Below are positions 1-8,899 of a stretch of DNA of 64,000 bases, piece after piece; within the stretch, counting starts at the first letter, position 1; each line of letters starts with the position of its first letter. This DNA comes from Lachnospiraceae bacterium (GTDB taxonomy: Bacteria > Bacillota_A > Clostridia > Lachnospirales > Lachnospiraceae). A model generated the notes under the pieces. That model saw only the letters and a list, made by a program, of their open reading frames with translations. It searched no databases and was not told where the DNA came from. Location: NCBI GenBank assembly GCA_028694115.1, contig JAQUUB010000006.1, positions 1 through 64,000 on the forward strand, written 5' to 3'. The translations under genes were made by a program, and so were the position numbers.

Positions 1-15
1 AAATCAAAAGGTAAA

Positions 16-56
16 ATTTTGAAATTCACTCTACGGATTTTGAAATTCACTCTACG
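16..56. repeat. Tandem 21-bp direct repeat, possible IS end
   Basis: Two identical 20-base copies lie at 16-35 and 37-56, one base apart. Each begins ATTTTG and ends CTCTACG. Nested terminal repeats with about 20-bp period are typical of the ends of IS21-family elements, but no transposase is in the window and the element would lie upstream of base 1. It could also be the last units of a longer tandem array. Confidence 0.45.
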
Positions 57-96
57 AACTAAAAGTATAAAATATAATATTAAATGTAAAATATAG

Positions 97-125
97 TTGA
101 CATATAGTAAAATAGAATGTATAAT
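97..125 (+). promoter_or_regulatory. Promoter of the XRE/membrane protein pair
   Basis: TTGACA at 97-102 and TATAAT at 120-125 with 17 bp between them form a full consensus sigma-A promoter. Transcription would start near 132, downstream of the ATG at 117, so that longer reading of the regulator is excluded. Confidence 0.85.
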
Positions 126-188
126 AAGCAATATAGAAAACAGAAAAACAGTAAAGGAACAGTAAAAGGAGATAAGAAAGGCTTTAAT

Positions 189-398
189 ATGAAAAATAAA
201 AGGATGAAGATAGCACGTATTGAAAAGGATGTTTCGCAGGAACAATTAGCAACGCTTGTGGGCGTAACAAGACAGACAATCAGTATGATTGAAGCGGGAA
301 AGTTTAATCCTTCTCTGCAGCTTTGCATTGGGATTTGTAAGGCACTAGGCAAAACATTGGATGAATTATTTTGGGAGGAAGAAAATGAAAATATTTAA
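189..398 (+). CDS. Small XRE-family (Cro/CI-like) transcriptional regulator
   Basis: A 69-residue protein that is almost entirely one helix-turn-helix domain. It reads ...DVSQEQLATLVGVTRQTISM..., where 'RQTISMIEAGKFNPS' is the hallmark recognition helix of small XRE regulators (YgzD/YozG-like). I start it at 189 because the promoter -10 box overlaps the upstream ATG at 117 and an AAAGG ribosome site sits at 177-181. It overlaps the following membrane protein gene by 14 bases, so the two are co-transcribed and translationally coupled. Such pairs are common in Firmicutes, the regulator probably controlling its own operon. The target signal is unknown. Confidence 0.85.
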   Translation: MKNKRMKIARIEKDVSQEQLATLVGVTRQTISMIEAGKFNPSLQLCIGICKALGKTLDELFWEEENENI

Positions 399-870
399 CA
401 AGAAGATCGATGAGAGAGAAGAGTTAGAATTATTAAAGGTAGAGCATGTGGGATTTAATGTAATGTTTTTTACTGCAGTGATTTCATTAGTAATAGAAAG
501 CTACATTATGAATTGTGAATTTAAAATTTTTGCTGGTGAATTTGTAATTGTTATAGTAGGGGCCATTGTTACGCTGATAGGGTCTATTAGAAAAGGAAAT
601 TGGGATTATTATTCAAAACCCAATGCTAAGAATTATTTCCTTTATAGTTTTGTATCAGCCATAATTTTTACAATCTGTTTTGTAATTGGGAAAATGCGTA
701 CTTATGAATTTTTTCGAGAAAATTATGCACAGAGAATTATTCCGGTAGGCATCATTTTTTTCTTTTCCATATTTATATTATGTTTTGTAGTATTGGCTTT
801 TTGTGGAAGTTTAGTAAAAAAGAAGAGAGAAAAAATTAATAAATCTTTAGAGGAAACAGATGAGGATTAA
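385..870 (+). CDS. DUF6773-like four-helix membrane protein
   Basis: A 161-residue integral membrane protein. After a charged N-terminus there are four hydrophobic segments at about residues 25-40, 50-65, 90-110 and 120-145, then a basic/acidic cytoplasmic tail ending in EETDED. The start at 385 is supported by GGAGGAAG just upstream and lies inside the end of the XRE regulator gene. It resembles the DUF6773 family, uncharacterised membrane partners of small XRE regulators; family naming is from memory of the pattern. Function is unknown; sensing of membrane state or a peptide is only a guess from the pairing. Confidence 0.75.
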   Translation: MKIFNKKIDEREELELLKVEHVGFNVMFFTAVISLVIESYIMNCEFKIFAGEFVIVIVGAIVTLIGSIRKGNWDYYSKPNAKNYFLYSFVSAIIFTICFVIGKMRTYEFFRENYAQRIIPVGIIFFFSIFILCFVVLAFCGSLVKKKREKINKSLEETDED

Positions 871-877
871 AGTAAAT

Positions 878-918
878 AAAAGAGTATGGATTGAGTCACT
901 TCAGTTCCATACTCTTTT
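878..918. terminator. Bidirectional intrinsic terminator
   Basis: Perfect 13-bp stem (AAAAGAGTATGGA at 878-890 with TCCATACTCTTTT at 906-918) with T-runs on both sides. It closes both the XRE operon and the convergent symporter gene. Confidence 0.85.
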
Positions 919-942
919 TTAGTAATTTGCATAAGCACAATC

Positions 943-2352
943 TTATTTATTTTTAATTTTATCAAAGTACGCTTTTGTTTCTGCTGCAACGACACCACTT
1001 AATGCAACAAGAGCAATTAAGTTAGGGAGAGCCATTAAACCATTAAAAATATCTGCAATCGTCCAAACAGCGGATACGGTCATAAATGGTCCAATAAATA
1101 CACAAAGGATATATAACCAGCGATATCCCCTTACTAATTTTTGATTGCCATTTGATAAATATTCCAAACATTTCTCAGAATAGTAATCCCATCCGAGAAT
1201 GGTAGTAAATGCAAAGAAAACAAGACAAAGCATTAAGATAAAGGATGCAACAGCTGGAGGAAATGGTAAACCTAACTGGAATGCTTTTGTGGTAACTGCA
1301 ACTCCCTCAAGACCCATATCCCAGGCACCTGTAATAACAATAACAAGACCTGTCATAGTACAAATAACAATGGTATCAATAAATGTTCCCATCATGGAGA
1401 TCATTCCCTGACGAACAGGTTCATCAGTACGAGCAGCAGCGGCTGCGATAGGGGCACTTCCAAGACCAGCCTCGTTTGAGAAAATACCTCTTGCAATACC
1501 TTTTTGCATTGCTACGATAATCGTTCCAATAGCTCCGCCAGCAAATGCACGAATACCAAAGGCATATTGAAGGATCGTTACAACTGCTGCAGGTACTTTT
1601 GTAATATTTAAAATAATAATAAGTAGAGCGGCAGCTACATAAAGAATGGCCATAAATGGTACAATAACTTCAGCTACTTTTGAAATTCTTTGTAATCCAC
1701 CAATAATTACAAGACCAACACAAAGAGTTAAAATAACACCGGCAATCACAACAGTCCATGAATAATCTCTTCCAAAGAGTGCGACTGACCATGTATTATT
1801 AGGATCAAAGAAATTATTAACTGCGCTTGTAATTCCGTTTACCTGTGTAAATGTACCAATACCCAATAATCCGACACCTACTCCAAAAAATGCAAAAATC
1901 TTAGCAAGCCATTTCCATTTTGCACCCATACCATTCTCTATGTAATAAAATGGTCCACCAAGAATATGTCCATCATCTGCTACTTTACGATATTTAACGG
2001 CCAACATACATTCGGCATATTTAGTCGCAGTTCCTAATAATGCTGCAAGCCACATCCAGAATAATGCGCCTGGTCCACCAGATACCAGAGCAGTTGCAAC
2101 ACCAACGATATTACCCGTACCAATGGTAGCACTTAAAGCAGTACAAAGGGATCCAAAGCTACTTACTTCTCCCTCATCTCCGCTTACCTCGTTTTCTTTG
2201 ATATAACGGATGGCTGTTCCAAGTTTTGAAAATTGTAGTCCTTTTAGACGAATTGTTAAGAAAACACCTACTGCAAGGATAAGCACAATAAGTGGTATCC
2301 CCCATACGAAGTCATCAATGGCTCCGAGTATTGAATTAATTGTGTTAAACAT
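943..2352 (-). CDS. Sodium:alanine/glycine symporter (AGCS family)
   Basis: A 469-residue multi-pass membrane transporter of the alanine or glycine:cation symporter family (AlsT/AgcS/YrbD type), importing alanine or glycine with Na+. Visible family marks are the N-terminal GxxxFxWM-like region (GGPGALFWMW), 'SATIGTGNIVGVATAL' near residue 90 and 'GIFSNEAGLGSAPIAAAAA' near residue 300, all AGCS signatures. Length is normal. The ATG is preceded by a GGAGAGGAAGGA ribosome site. The leader carries a glycine riboswitch and terminator, which favours glycine as the physiological substrate or signal. It is a single-gene transcription unit, convergent with the XRE operon. Confidence 0.93.
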   Translation of the reverse strand: MFNTINSILGAIDDFVWGIPLIVLILAVGVFLTIRLKGLQFSKLGTAIRYIKENEVSGDEGEVSSFGSLCTALSATIGTGNIVGVATALVSGGPGALFWMWLAALLGTATKYAECMLAVKYRKVADDGHILGGPFYYIENGMGAKWKWLAKIFAFFGVGVGLLGIGTFTQVNGITSAVNNFFDPNNTWSVALFGRDYSWTVVIAGVILTLCVGLVIIGGLQRISKVAEVIVPFMAILYVAAALLIIILNITKVPAAVVTILQYAFGIRAFAGGAIGTIIVAMQKGIARGIFSNEAGLGSAPIAAAAARTDEPVRQGMISMMGTFIDTIVICTMTGLVIVITGAWDMGLEGVAVTTKAFQLGLPFPPAVASFILMLCLVFFAFTTILGWDYYSEKCLEYLSNGNQKLVRGYRWLYILCVFIGPFMTVSAVWTIADIFNGLMALPNLIALVALSGVVAAETKAYFDKIKNK

Positions 2353-2432
2353 TTTTGTTCCTTCCTCTCCTTAGCTCCGCTTTTGCGGATGAATAGTATC
2401 CTACCTTTCCACGGTAGTTAAACATAAAAATA

Positions 2433-2456
2433 AGAGCTGATAGTTATCAGCCCTCT
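2433..2456 (-). terminator. Riboswitch expression-platform terminator
   Basis: On the minus strand GAGGGCTGATA pairs with TATCAGCTC, followed by a T-rich run (TTATTTTTATG, plus coordinates 2420-2432). It lies between the glycine aptamer and the symporter start, so it is the regulated transcription terminator. Confidence 0.8.
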
Positions 2457-2494
2457 AAAGAGTAGAACATGCGATTACAGATTAGGTTGTAATG

Positions 2495-2625
2495 CTCTGT
2501 CCTTTGTGCCTGAGAGATTAACAGTACAAGGTACTGCCGTACACCTTCGGCGCTTTGCAGATTTCGTAAAGACAAAATCTTAAAGACTCTCCAGAGTTTG
2601 GTTTTTGAAAAAATCAACCAACGTA
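2495..2625 (-). promoter_or_regulatory. Glycine riboswitch (single aptamer)
   Basis: Read on the minus strand, the leader has the conserved glycine aptamer blocks in order: CTCTGGAGAG (near 2587-2596), GCCGAAGG (near 2545), and CTCTCAGGCACAAAGGACAG (near 2496-2516). It is followed 40 bases later by the terminator hairpin. Only one aptamer is visible, with the flanking U-rich/A-rich segment (near 2600-2625) possibly acting as the P0 or kink-turn partner that single aptamers use. Glycine binding is expected to turn transcription of the AGCS symporter up or down; Firmicute single-aptamer transporter cases occur in both polarities. Confidence 0.9.
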
Positions 2626-2667
2626 CGTAATTTATCATACTTCCGGAGAAAACACAATACACATTTC

Positions 2668-2695
2668 TTGATTTTAAATGAAAAACTTCTATAAT
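2668..2695 (+). promoter_or_regulatory. Promoter of the cls-ABC exporter operon
   Basis: TTGATT at 2668-2673 and TATAAT at 2690-2695 with 16-bp spacing, 80 bp before the cardiolipin synthase start. Confidence 0.65.
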
Positions 2696-2774
2696 AGAAT
2701 AAGGTATACATTCCCTTTTGATTTTATAAACTAGAATGTGATTAAAATTAAAATCTTTTGAAGGTGGGGGTACA

Positions 2775-4301
2775 ATGAAATTATTTTTAAGATATGGTAA
2801 ATCTTTTATTCGTTTCTTGACGATTGCAATGCTGATTATTCTTCAAATAGGTTTGATGTTTGTATTAGCTTATTTCCTTAAGAATAATGCAGTATTTGTC
2901 TATTTAGCCATAGAAATATTGTCTCTTTTGATTCTGATACCACTTATGGCGGATTCTAGAAATGAAACATATAAGCTTTATTGGATGAGCGTTATTCTTA
3001 CATTGCCAATTGTAGGACATATCATGTATGATCTTTGGGGTAAGGACAAGGCAAATAAGATGGAACACCTGCGAATTCAGAAAATAGTTGATAAGGCAAA
3101 TCAATTTCAACATTTTGATAAGGAATTGATTGTGAAGCTGCATAAGGAGGATCCAGAGAAGTGGAAAATCGCGAATTACTTGTATCGTGTGGGTTATCCA
3201 CTCTATGCTCATACAAAGCTTACGTATTTTCAATTAGGAGAGCTTGCTTTTGATGATATGGAAAAAGAGTTTGAATTGGCAGAAAAGTATATTTTTATGA
3301 GCTTTTTTACCATCGCAGATGGGATTATCTTTCAAAAAATTTGTAATATTGTTGAAAAAAAGGTGCAACAGGGAGTAGAGGTGTTTGTCCTTTATGATGA
3401 TGCAGGGTCTGTCTTTCAAATTGCAGATGATACGATTGAACAATTACAAAAAGTTGGTGTAAACATCATTCGATTTAATCCTGTTGAAAAGAGCTATCAT
3501 CGACTTTTTTTAAACTATCGTAATCATCAGAAAATCGTTGTAATAGATGGCAAGGTAGGGTATACAGGTGGTATTAATGCCAGCGATCGTTATGCAAATA
3601 TTAATTCTCCCTATGGACATTGGAAGGATATCGCCCTAAAATTGCAAGGGGATGGTGTATGGAGTATGGCACTTATTTTTTTGGGAATGTGGGAGGCATC
3701 AGGAAAAGTAGTTGATTATTCTAAATATAAAGTAGAAAATTACTTTACCTCTGGTGGATTTTGTCAGCCTTTTGCAGACGGACCCTCGAATAATCCTGAG
3801 AATGAGGCAGTTGATATTTATCGCCATATGATACAGGAAGCCAATAAAGAAGTTTTTATTACGACGCCCTATCTGATTCTTGATGATACGGTGAGAAATA
3901 CCCTTTGCCTGGCTGCGAAGAGTGGAATCGATGTTCGAATCATTACTCCTGGTATCCCCGACAAAAAGAAAGCCAAGCTTTTGACTGAGTTCAATTATGG
4001 AACACTTCTAAAATCGGGTGTAAGAATCTATGAATACGAAAAAGGTTTTATGCATGGAAAAATGATTTTAAATGAATTCTCTGTTGTAGTTGGGACAATT
4101 AACATGGATTTTCGTAGCTTTTTCCTACATTATGAATCTGCCGTGTGGACGACGCAGGAAGATACAATTAAGGAGATAAGGGCAGATTTTATGAGTACAT
4201 TAGATTCTTGCCGTGAAATCAATTATTTAGATTGGAAAAACAGGCCTTTAAAGACAAAAATAAAGCAATATTTGCTCCTGGTATTTAAATGCCAATTTTA
4301 A
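2775..4301 (+). CDS. cls: Cardiolipin synthase (phospholipase D family)
   Basis: A 508-residue membrane enzyme that condenses two phosphatidylglycerols into cardiolipin. Two N-terminal membrane segments (about residues 12-35 and 40-58) are followed by two PLD domains. The HKD motifs are 'HQKIVVIDGKVGYTGGIN' near residue 250 and 'HGKMILNEFSVVVGTINMD' near residue 425; both His and Lys residues are present. Length matches ClsA-type enzymes. The ribosome site AAGGTGGGGG precedes the ATG. It is 24 bp upstream of an ABC exporter pair and probably shares its transcript. Confidence 0.93.
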   Translation: MKLFLRYGKSFIRFLTIAMLIILQIGLMFVLAYFLKNNAVFVYLAIEILSLLILIPLMADSRNETYKLYWMSVILTLPIVGHIMYDLWGKDKANKMEHLRIQKIVDKANQFQHFDKELIVKLHKEDPEKWKIANYLYRVGYPLYAHTKLTYFQLGELAFDDMEKEFELAEKYIFMSFFTIADGIIFQKICNIVEKKVQQGVEVFVLYDDAGSVFQIADDTIEQLQKVGVNIIRFNPVEKSYHRLFLNYRNHQKIVVIDGKVGYTGGINASDRYANINSPYGHWKDIALKLQGDGVWSMALIFLGMWEASGKVVDYSKYKVENYFTSGGFCQPFADGPSNNPENEAVDIYRHMIQEANKEVFITTPYLILDDTVRNTLCLAAKSGIDVRIITPGIPDKKKAKLLTEFNYGTLLKSGVRIYEYEKGFMHGKMILNEFSVVVGTINMDFRSFFLHYESAVWTTQEDTIKEIRADFMSTLDSCREINYLDWKNRPLKTKIKQYLLLVFKCQF

Positions 4302-4325
4302 TAAACAACAGAAGAGGGACAGCAT

Positions 4326-6071
4326 ATGAAAAGACTCATGATTTGTTTAAAAGATTATAAGAAGGAATGCATTCTGGCACCGCTTTTTAAAATGCTGGAA
4401 GCTTCTTTTGAACTACTGGTACCACTTGTAATGGCTGCCATAATTGATGTGGGAATTGTAAATGGGGATATGCCTTATATTTTTAAAATGTGTTTCTTAC
4501 TCATTATACTAGGAACGGTAGGTCTGGTTAGTTCGGTCACCGCTCAATTTTATGCCGCAAAAGCAGCTGTTTCTTTCGGTACAGGGGTTCGACATGCTCT
4601 TTTTGAACATTTACAGAGACTCTCTTTTACAGAGATTGATACCCTTGGTACTTCAACCATGATCACTAGAATGACAAGTGACATTAATCAGGTTCAAAAT
4701 GGCGTCAATATGGTATTACGGTTATTTCTGCGTTCCCCCTTTATTGTGTTTGGTGCTATGATAATGGCATTTACGATTGACATTCAGGCAGCTCTCATTT
4801 TTGTAGTGACGATTCCTCTATTATCGATTGTGGTCTTTGGAATTATGTTAGTGACGATGCCTTTATACAAAAAAGTACAGGGTAAGCTTGATCAAGTACT
4901 ATTACATACAAGAGAGAATCTGACGGGTGTCAGAGTAGTCCGGGCATTTGCAAAGGAAGAAGATGAAATAGAGAGCTTTCACGAAGAAGCCTCTTTGCTG
5001 TATCATCTTCAAAAACGGGTAGGAAAGATTTCAGCATTGACCAATCCAGTTACGCTTATCATTGTAAATGGAGCAACCATGATCCTTTTATATACGGGCG
5101 CAGTAAGGGTTGACAGTGGTAACATTACACAGGGACAAGTGGTAGCCTTAGTTAATTATATGTCACAAATCCTTGTGGAACTTGTGAAGCTTGCGAATCT
5201 AATTATTACATTAACAAAGTCAATGGCATGTGCATCAAGAATTGAAAATGCATTAGCAATTGAATCCTCAATGCAGTCAGGCAATATGGATATGACGCAT
5301 GTGTCAGATACAAATGACATAAAAGTTGAGTTTCGTCATGTGTCCATGGTTTATGCAGGGGCTTTGGAGGAATCACTTACAGATATTAACTTCTCAGTGA
5401 GAAGTGGTGAAACGGTTGGTATCATAGGTGGTACGGGATCAGGAAAGACTTCACTTATTCATATGATTCCAAGATTCTATGATACAACCAAGGGAGAAGT
5501 GTTAATAAATGGTGTAGATGTAAAGAACTATTCACTGGAAGAATTACGGAATAAAGTAGGGATTGTCATGCAAAAACCAATTCTCTTTAAGGGGTCCATC
5601 CGTGAAAATATGCAGTGGGGGAAAGAAACAGCGACTGATGAAGAAATTTATGAGGCAATGGACATTGCACAAGCAAGAGAATTTGTAGAACAAAAGGAAG
5701 GTAAGCTATCTGCTCACGTTAATCAAGGTGGAAAAAACTTATCTGGAGGACAGAAGCAGAGATTAACCATTGCCAGGGCGGTAGTAAAAAAACCAGAAAT
5801 TTTAATACTTGATGATAGTGCATCCGCACTAGATTTTGCTACGGATGCAAAACTTAGAATGTCAATTCGTAAGCTAAAGAATACAACTACATTTATTGTA
5901 TCACAAAGGACCTCATCCATTCAGCACGCAGATAAAATCATCGTATTAGATGATGGAACCATAGCTGGTATGGGAACACATGAAGAACTTCTAACAGGCT
6001 GTGAGATTTATCAGGAGATTTATTATTCGCAATTTCCCAAAGAAAGCCAGGCAGGGGGGAGCAGAGCATGA
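4326..6071 (+). CDS. ABC exporter half-transporter A (degenerate ATP site)
   Basis: A 581-residue half-transporter with six membrane helices (residues 1-310) fused to a nucleotide-binding domain. Walker A is GGTGSGKTS and the signature is LSGGQKQR. The Walker B end reads ILILDDSASALD, so the catalytic Glu is Asp, and the switch His is replaced by Gln (VSQRTSS). These are the marks of the inactive-site subunit of heterodimeric exporters such as BmrC/BmrD, TM287/288 or LmrCD. The stop overlaps the next gene's start (ATGA), supporting 1:1 co-translation. Substrate is not visible; drugs or lipids are possible given the neighbouring cls. Confidence 0.92.
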   Translation: MKRLMICLKDYKKECILAPLFKMLEASFELLVPLVMAAIIDVGIVNGDMPYIFKMCFLLIILGTVGLVSSVTAQFYAAKAAVSFGTGVRHALFEHLQRLSFTEIDTLGTSTMITRMTSDINQVQNGVNMVLRLFLRSPFIVFGAMIMAFTIDIQAALIFVVTIPLLSIVVFGIMLVTMPLYKKVQGKLDQVLLHTRENLTGVRVVRAFAKEEDEIESFHEEASLLYHLQKRVGKISALTNPVTLIIVNGATMILLYTGAVRVDSGNITQGQVVALVNYMSQILVELVKLANLIITLTKSMACASRIENALAIESSMQSGNMDMTHVSDTNDIKVEFRHVSMVYAGALEESLTDINFSVRSGETVGIIGGTGSGKTSLIHMIPRFYDTTKGEVLINGVDVKNYSLEELRNKVGIVMQKPILFKGSIRENMQWGKETATDEEIYEAMDIAQAREFVEQKEGKLSAHVNQGGKNLSGGQKQRLTIARAVVKKPEILILDDSASALDFATDAKLRMSIRKLKNTTTFIVSQRTSSIQHADKIIVLDDGTIAGMGTHEELLTGCEIYQEIYYSQFPKESQAGGSRA

Positions 6072-7804
6072 ATACAAAAACATTTTTAAAGGTTTGTAAT
6101 TATATAAAAAAATATCGAATTGTTTTGGCATTCTCGCTTTTTTTCGCTTTTACCTCTGTCGTGTTATCGCTCTATGTACCGATTTTGATTGGTCAGGGAG
6201 TGGATGTGATTGTAGGTCCAAATGACGTGGATTTTAGTGCTTTGTCTATCATTCTTTTTAAATTAGGTATTGTAATAGGAATCACGGCATTCACGCAATG
6301 GCTGATGGGTGTATGCAATAATAAAATGACTTATGGTGTTGTAAAGGATATGAGAAATGCGGCGTTTGAAAAAATTGAAAAATTGCCCTTAAAATATATT
6401 GATGGTCATTCAACAGGAGACATTGTAAGTCGTGTGATTGCCGATGTAGACCAGTTTGCAGATGGATTGTTAATGGGTTTAACACAATTATTCTCAGGCA
6501 TTATCGCAATTTTGGGAACCCTCCTATTTATGCTATCCATTAATTTTGGAATTACGATGGTTGTAGTAATTATCACGCCTCTTTCCTTATTTGTAGCTAA
6601 ATTTATTGCCAGTAAAACTTTTACGATGTTTAAACTCCAGTCAGAAACAAGAGGGGAACAGACATCGCTAATTGATGAAATGATTGGAAATCAAAAGGTA
6701 GTAAGTGCATTTGCAAGAGAAGAGTTTGTAATAAAAAAATTCGATGAAGTGAATGAGAGATTATCGGATTGTTCTTTAAAAGCAATTTTCTTTTCTTCTA
6801 TCACGAACCCAGCAACTAGATTTGTAAATGGTCTTGTTTATACTGGAGTTGCAGTTTTTGGTGCTTTATCAGTAGTAAAAGGACGTATGAGTGTAGGTCA
6901 GCTATCTAGTTTCTTAAGCTATGCAAATCAATATACAAAGCCTTTTAACGAAATATCCAGCGTTATTACAGAATTACAAAATGCGTTAGCATGTGCAACG
7001 CGTGTTTTTGAACTAATAGAGGAGACTCCACAGGTTCCTGACAGTAGGGATGCAATGGTATTAGAAGATGTAAGTGGAAGAGTAGAACTAAAAGAGGTAT
7101 CTTTCTCTTATGTACCGGAAAAGAGATTAATTGAAGACTTTTGCTTGTCCGTAAAACCAGGCCAGAGAGTTGCCATTGTGGGGCCTACAGGCTGTGGCAA
7201 GACGACGATTATTAACCTGCTCATGCGATTTTACGATGTAAACCAAGGGAAAATCATGGTATCCGATTATGAAATTAAAGATTTAACACGTAAAAGTCTT
7301 CGTACAAATTATGGGATGGTGCTCCAGGAAACCTGGCTAAAGGCAGGAACCATAAGAGAAAATCTCATTATCGGAAAACCAGATGCAACGGATGAGGAAG
7401 TGTTTGCAGCGGCGAAGGCCTCCCACGCTCATGGATTCATTAAACGACTTCCCAATGGGTATGATACTCTGATTTCAGAGGAGGGTGGAAATCTTTCTGC
7501 AGGACAGAAACAGTTACTCTGTATTACAAGGGTAATGCTTAGTTTACCACCAATGTTGATTCTAGATGAAGCAACCTCCTCCATCGACACAAGAACAGAA
7601 ATAAAGATACAAAATGCATTTTCAAAAATGATGCAGGGAAGAACGAGCTTTATCGTTGCACACAGATTATCTACCATCCGTGAAGCAGATATTATCTTAG
7701 TGATGAAGGATGGCAGTATTATTGAAAAAGGCAATCATTATGAATTAATGCAGGCAGGTGGATTTTATGCAAATTTGTATAACAGCCAGTTTGCTAATGC
7801 ATAA
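6068..7804 (+). CDS. ABC exporter half-transporter B (active ATP site)
   Basis: A 578-residue partner of the preceding half-transporter: six membrane helices then an ATPase domain with Walker A GPTGCGKTT, signature LSAGQKQL, canonical Walker B LILDEATSSID and switch His (VAHRLST). Its signature is altered (LSAGQ instead of LSGGQ). This exactly complements the partner: the good Walker B/His of this protein face the good LSGGQ of the other, while the poor Walker B/His of the other face this LSAGQ. The dimer should therefore have one hydrolytic and one degenerate site. No terminator is obvious before the next promoter. Confidence 0.92.
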   Translation: MNTKTFLKVCNYIKKYRIVLAFSLFFAFTSVVLSLYVPILIGQGVDVIVGPNDVDFSALSIILFKLGIVIGITAFTQWLMGVCNNKMTYGVVKDMRNAAFEKIEKLPLKYIDGHSTGDIVSRVIADVDQFADGLLMGLTQLFSGIIAILGTLLFMLSINFGITMVVVIITPLSLFVAKFIASKTFTMFKLQSETRGEQTSLIDEMIGNQKVVSAFAREEFVIKKFDEVNERLSDCSLKAIFFSSITNPATRFVNGLVYTGVAVFGALSVVKGRMSVGQLSSFLSYANQYTKPFNEISSVITELQNALACATRVFELIEETPQVPDSRDAMVLEDVSGRVELKEVSFSYVPEKRLIEDFCLSVKPGQRVAIVGPTGCGKTTIINLLMRFYDVNQGKIMVSDYEIKDLTRKSLRTNYGMVLQETWLKAGTIRENLIIGKPDATDEEVFAAAKASHAHGFIKRLPNGYDTLISEEGGNLSAGQKQLLCITRVMLSLPPMLILDEATSSIDTRTEIKIQNAFSKMMQGRTSFIVAHRLSTIREADIILVMKDGSIIEKGNHYELMQAGGFYANLYNSQFANA

Positions 7805-7829
7805 ATATGCAATTTCTGTATACGGAAAC

Positions 7830-7858
7830 TTGACCAAGACGGGTTATCGTGGTATGCT
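7830..7858 (+). promoter_or_regulatory. Promoter of amino-acid ABC importer
   Basis: TTGACC at 7830-7835 and TATGCT at 7853-7858, spacing 17 bp. It leaves a leader of about 65 nt before the binding-protein gene. Confidence 0.7.
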
Positions 7859-7932
7859 AACGCATAGTTGATAGCTCGTTTTTGGGCACGTAACTGAGGA
7901 AAAGCCTGTAGGCAGGCAGATAGGAGAATATT

Positions 7933-8808
7933 ATGAAAAAATTATTAGCAATGGCAATGGTATGCGCTATGTCAGCATCCTTATTAGTAGGCTGCGGAAC
8001 AAGTGAAAAAGAATCAGCAGAGGCAGAAACAGAAGTAGTTGAAGCTACAGAAGCAGCAGAAACTACAGAAGCTACAGAAGCAGAAGCTACTGAGGTAGAA
8101 ACAGAGGCAGCAGCGGCAGAGGAAGTAGCAACAGACGGAGATACTTTAGTTGTTGGTACCAATGCAGAATTTCCACCTTTCGAATATGTAGGAGATGATG
8201 GAGAACCAGATGGTTTTGATATCGCTCTCATTAAAGCAATCGGTGAAAAAATTGGTATGAATGTACAAATTGAAAATATGGAATTTGCATCTTTAATATC
8301 TTCAATCGGAACAAAAATCGATGCAGCAATCGCAGGCATGACAGTAACTGATGAGAGAAAAGAAATGGTTGATTTCTCAGATTCTTACTATACAGCTGTT
8401 CAGTATGTATTAGTACCAGCAGATTCAAAAATCGCTTCCGCAGCTGATTTAACAGGAAAAACAATTGGTGTACAGCTCGGTACAACAGGAGATTTCATTG
8501 CAGAGGAAATTGAAGGCTCTGAAACATCACAGTATAATAAAGCGGTTGATGCAGTGAATGACTTAATTAATGGAAGAGTTGATCTTGTAATTATTGATAA
8601 AAATCCAGCACTTGTTTTTGAATCGAAATTTGAAGGTCAGGTGATTGCCATTGATGGAGCAAAATTTGAATTTGAACCAGAGGAGTATGCAATTGCATTG
8701 CCTAAGGGAAATACAGATTTAGTTGAAAAAATTAATGGTGCACTTGCAGAAATGAAAGAAGATGGAACATTTGACGCTTTAGTTGCAGAATATATTGAAG
8801 AGAACTAG
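7933..8808 (+). CDS. Polar amino-acid ABC transporter substrate-binding lipoprotein
   Basis: A 291-residue family-3 extracellular solute-binding protein. The N-terminus is a lipoprotein signal peptide ending in the lipobox LLVGCG (Cys about residue 21), then a Glu/Ala/Thr-rich linker to about residue 70. The binding domain starts 'LVVGTNAEFPPFEY' and includes 'GFDIALIKAIGEKIG' and 'GMTVTDERKEMVDFSDSY', classic for glutamine/arginine/lysine/cystine binders. The exact ligand cannot be told. A hairpin terminator follows, so this gene can be made in excess over the permease and ATPase. Confidence 0.92.
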   Translation: MKKLLAMAMVCAMSASLLVGCGTSEKESAEAETEVVEATEAAETTEATEAEATEVETEAAAAEEVATDGDTLVVGTNAEFPPFEYVGDDGEPDGFDIALIKAIGEKIGMNVQIENMEFASLISSIGTKIDAAIAGMTVTDERKEMVDFSDSYYTAVQYVLVPADSKIASAADLTGKTIGVQLGTTGDFIAEEIEGSETSQYNKAVDAVNDLINGRVDLVIIDKNPALVFESKFEGQVIAIDGAKFEFEPEEYAIALPKGNTDLVEKINGALAEMKEDGTFDALVAEYIEEN

Positions 8809-8827
8809 TTTTTCTAGTATAATAGAG

Positions 8828-8864
8828 AACCGTAGGACCTGATGATGGGCACCTGCGGTTTTTT
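8828..8864 (+). terminator. Intercistronic terminator after the binding-protein gene
   Basis: AACCGTAGG at 8828-8836 pairs with CCTGCGGTT at 8852-8860 and runs into TTTTTT. A partial terminator here would set the excess of binding protein over permease. Confidence 0.75.
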
Positions 8865-8899
8865 CTTTAACTAAAAACAGTTGCAAGATGAGGTAAATT

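Noticed and set aside
117..188. Longer N-terminus of the XRE regulator
   Set aside because: The ATG at 117 overlaps the promoter -10 box, so it is upstream of the mRNA start.
2447..2662. 71-residue reading frame on the minus strand
   Set aside because: It lies over the glycine aptamer and terminator; the RNA structure explains the region better.
7857..8339. 160-residue Ser/Ala/Val-rich frame opposite the binding-protein gene
   Set aside because: Complement of the Glu/Ala/Thr-coding linker; low complexity with no ribosome site.
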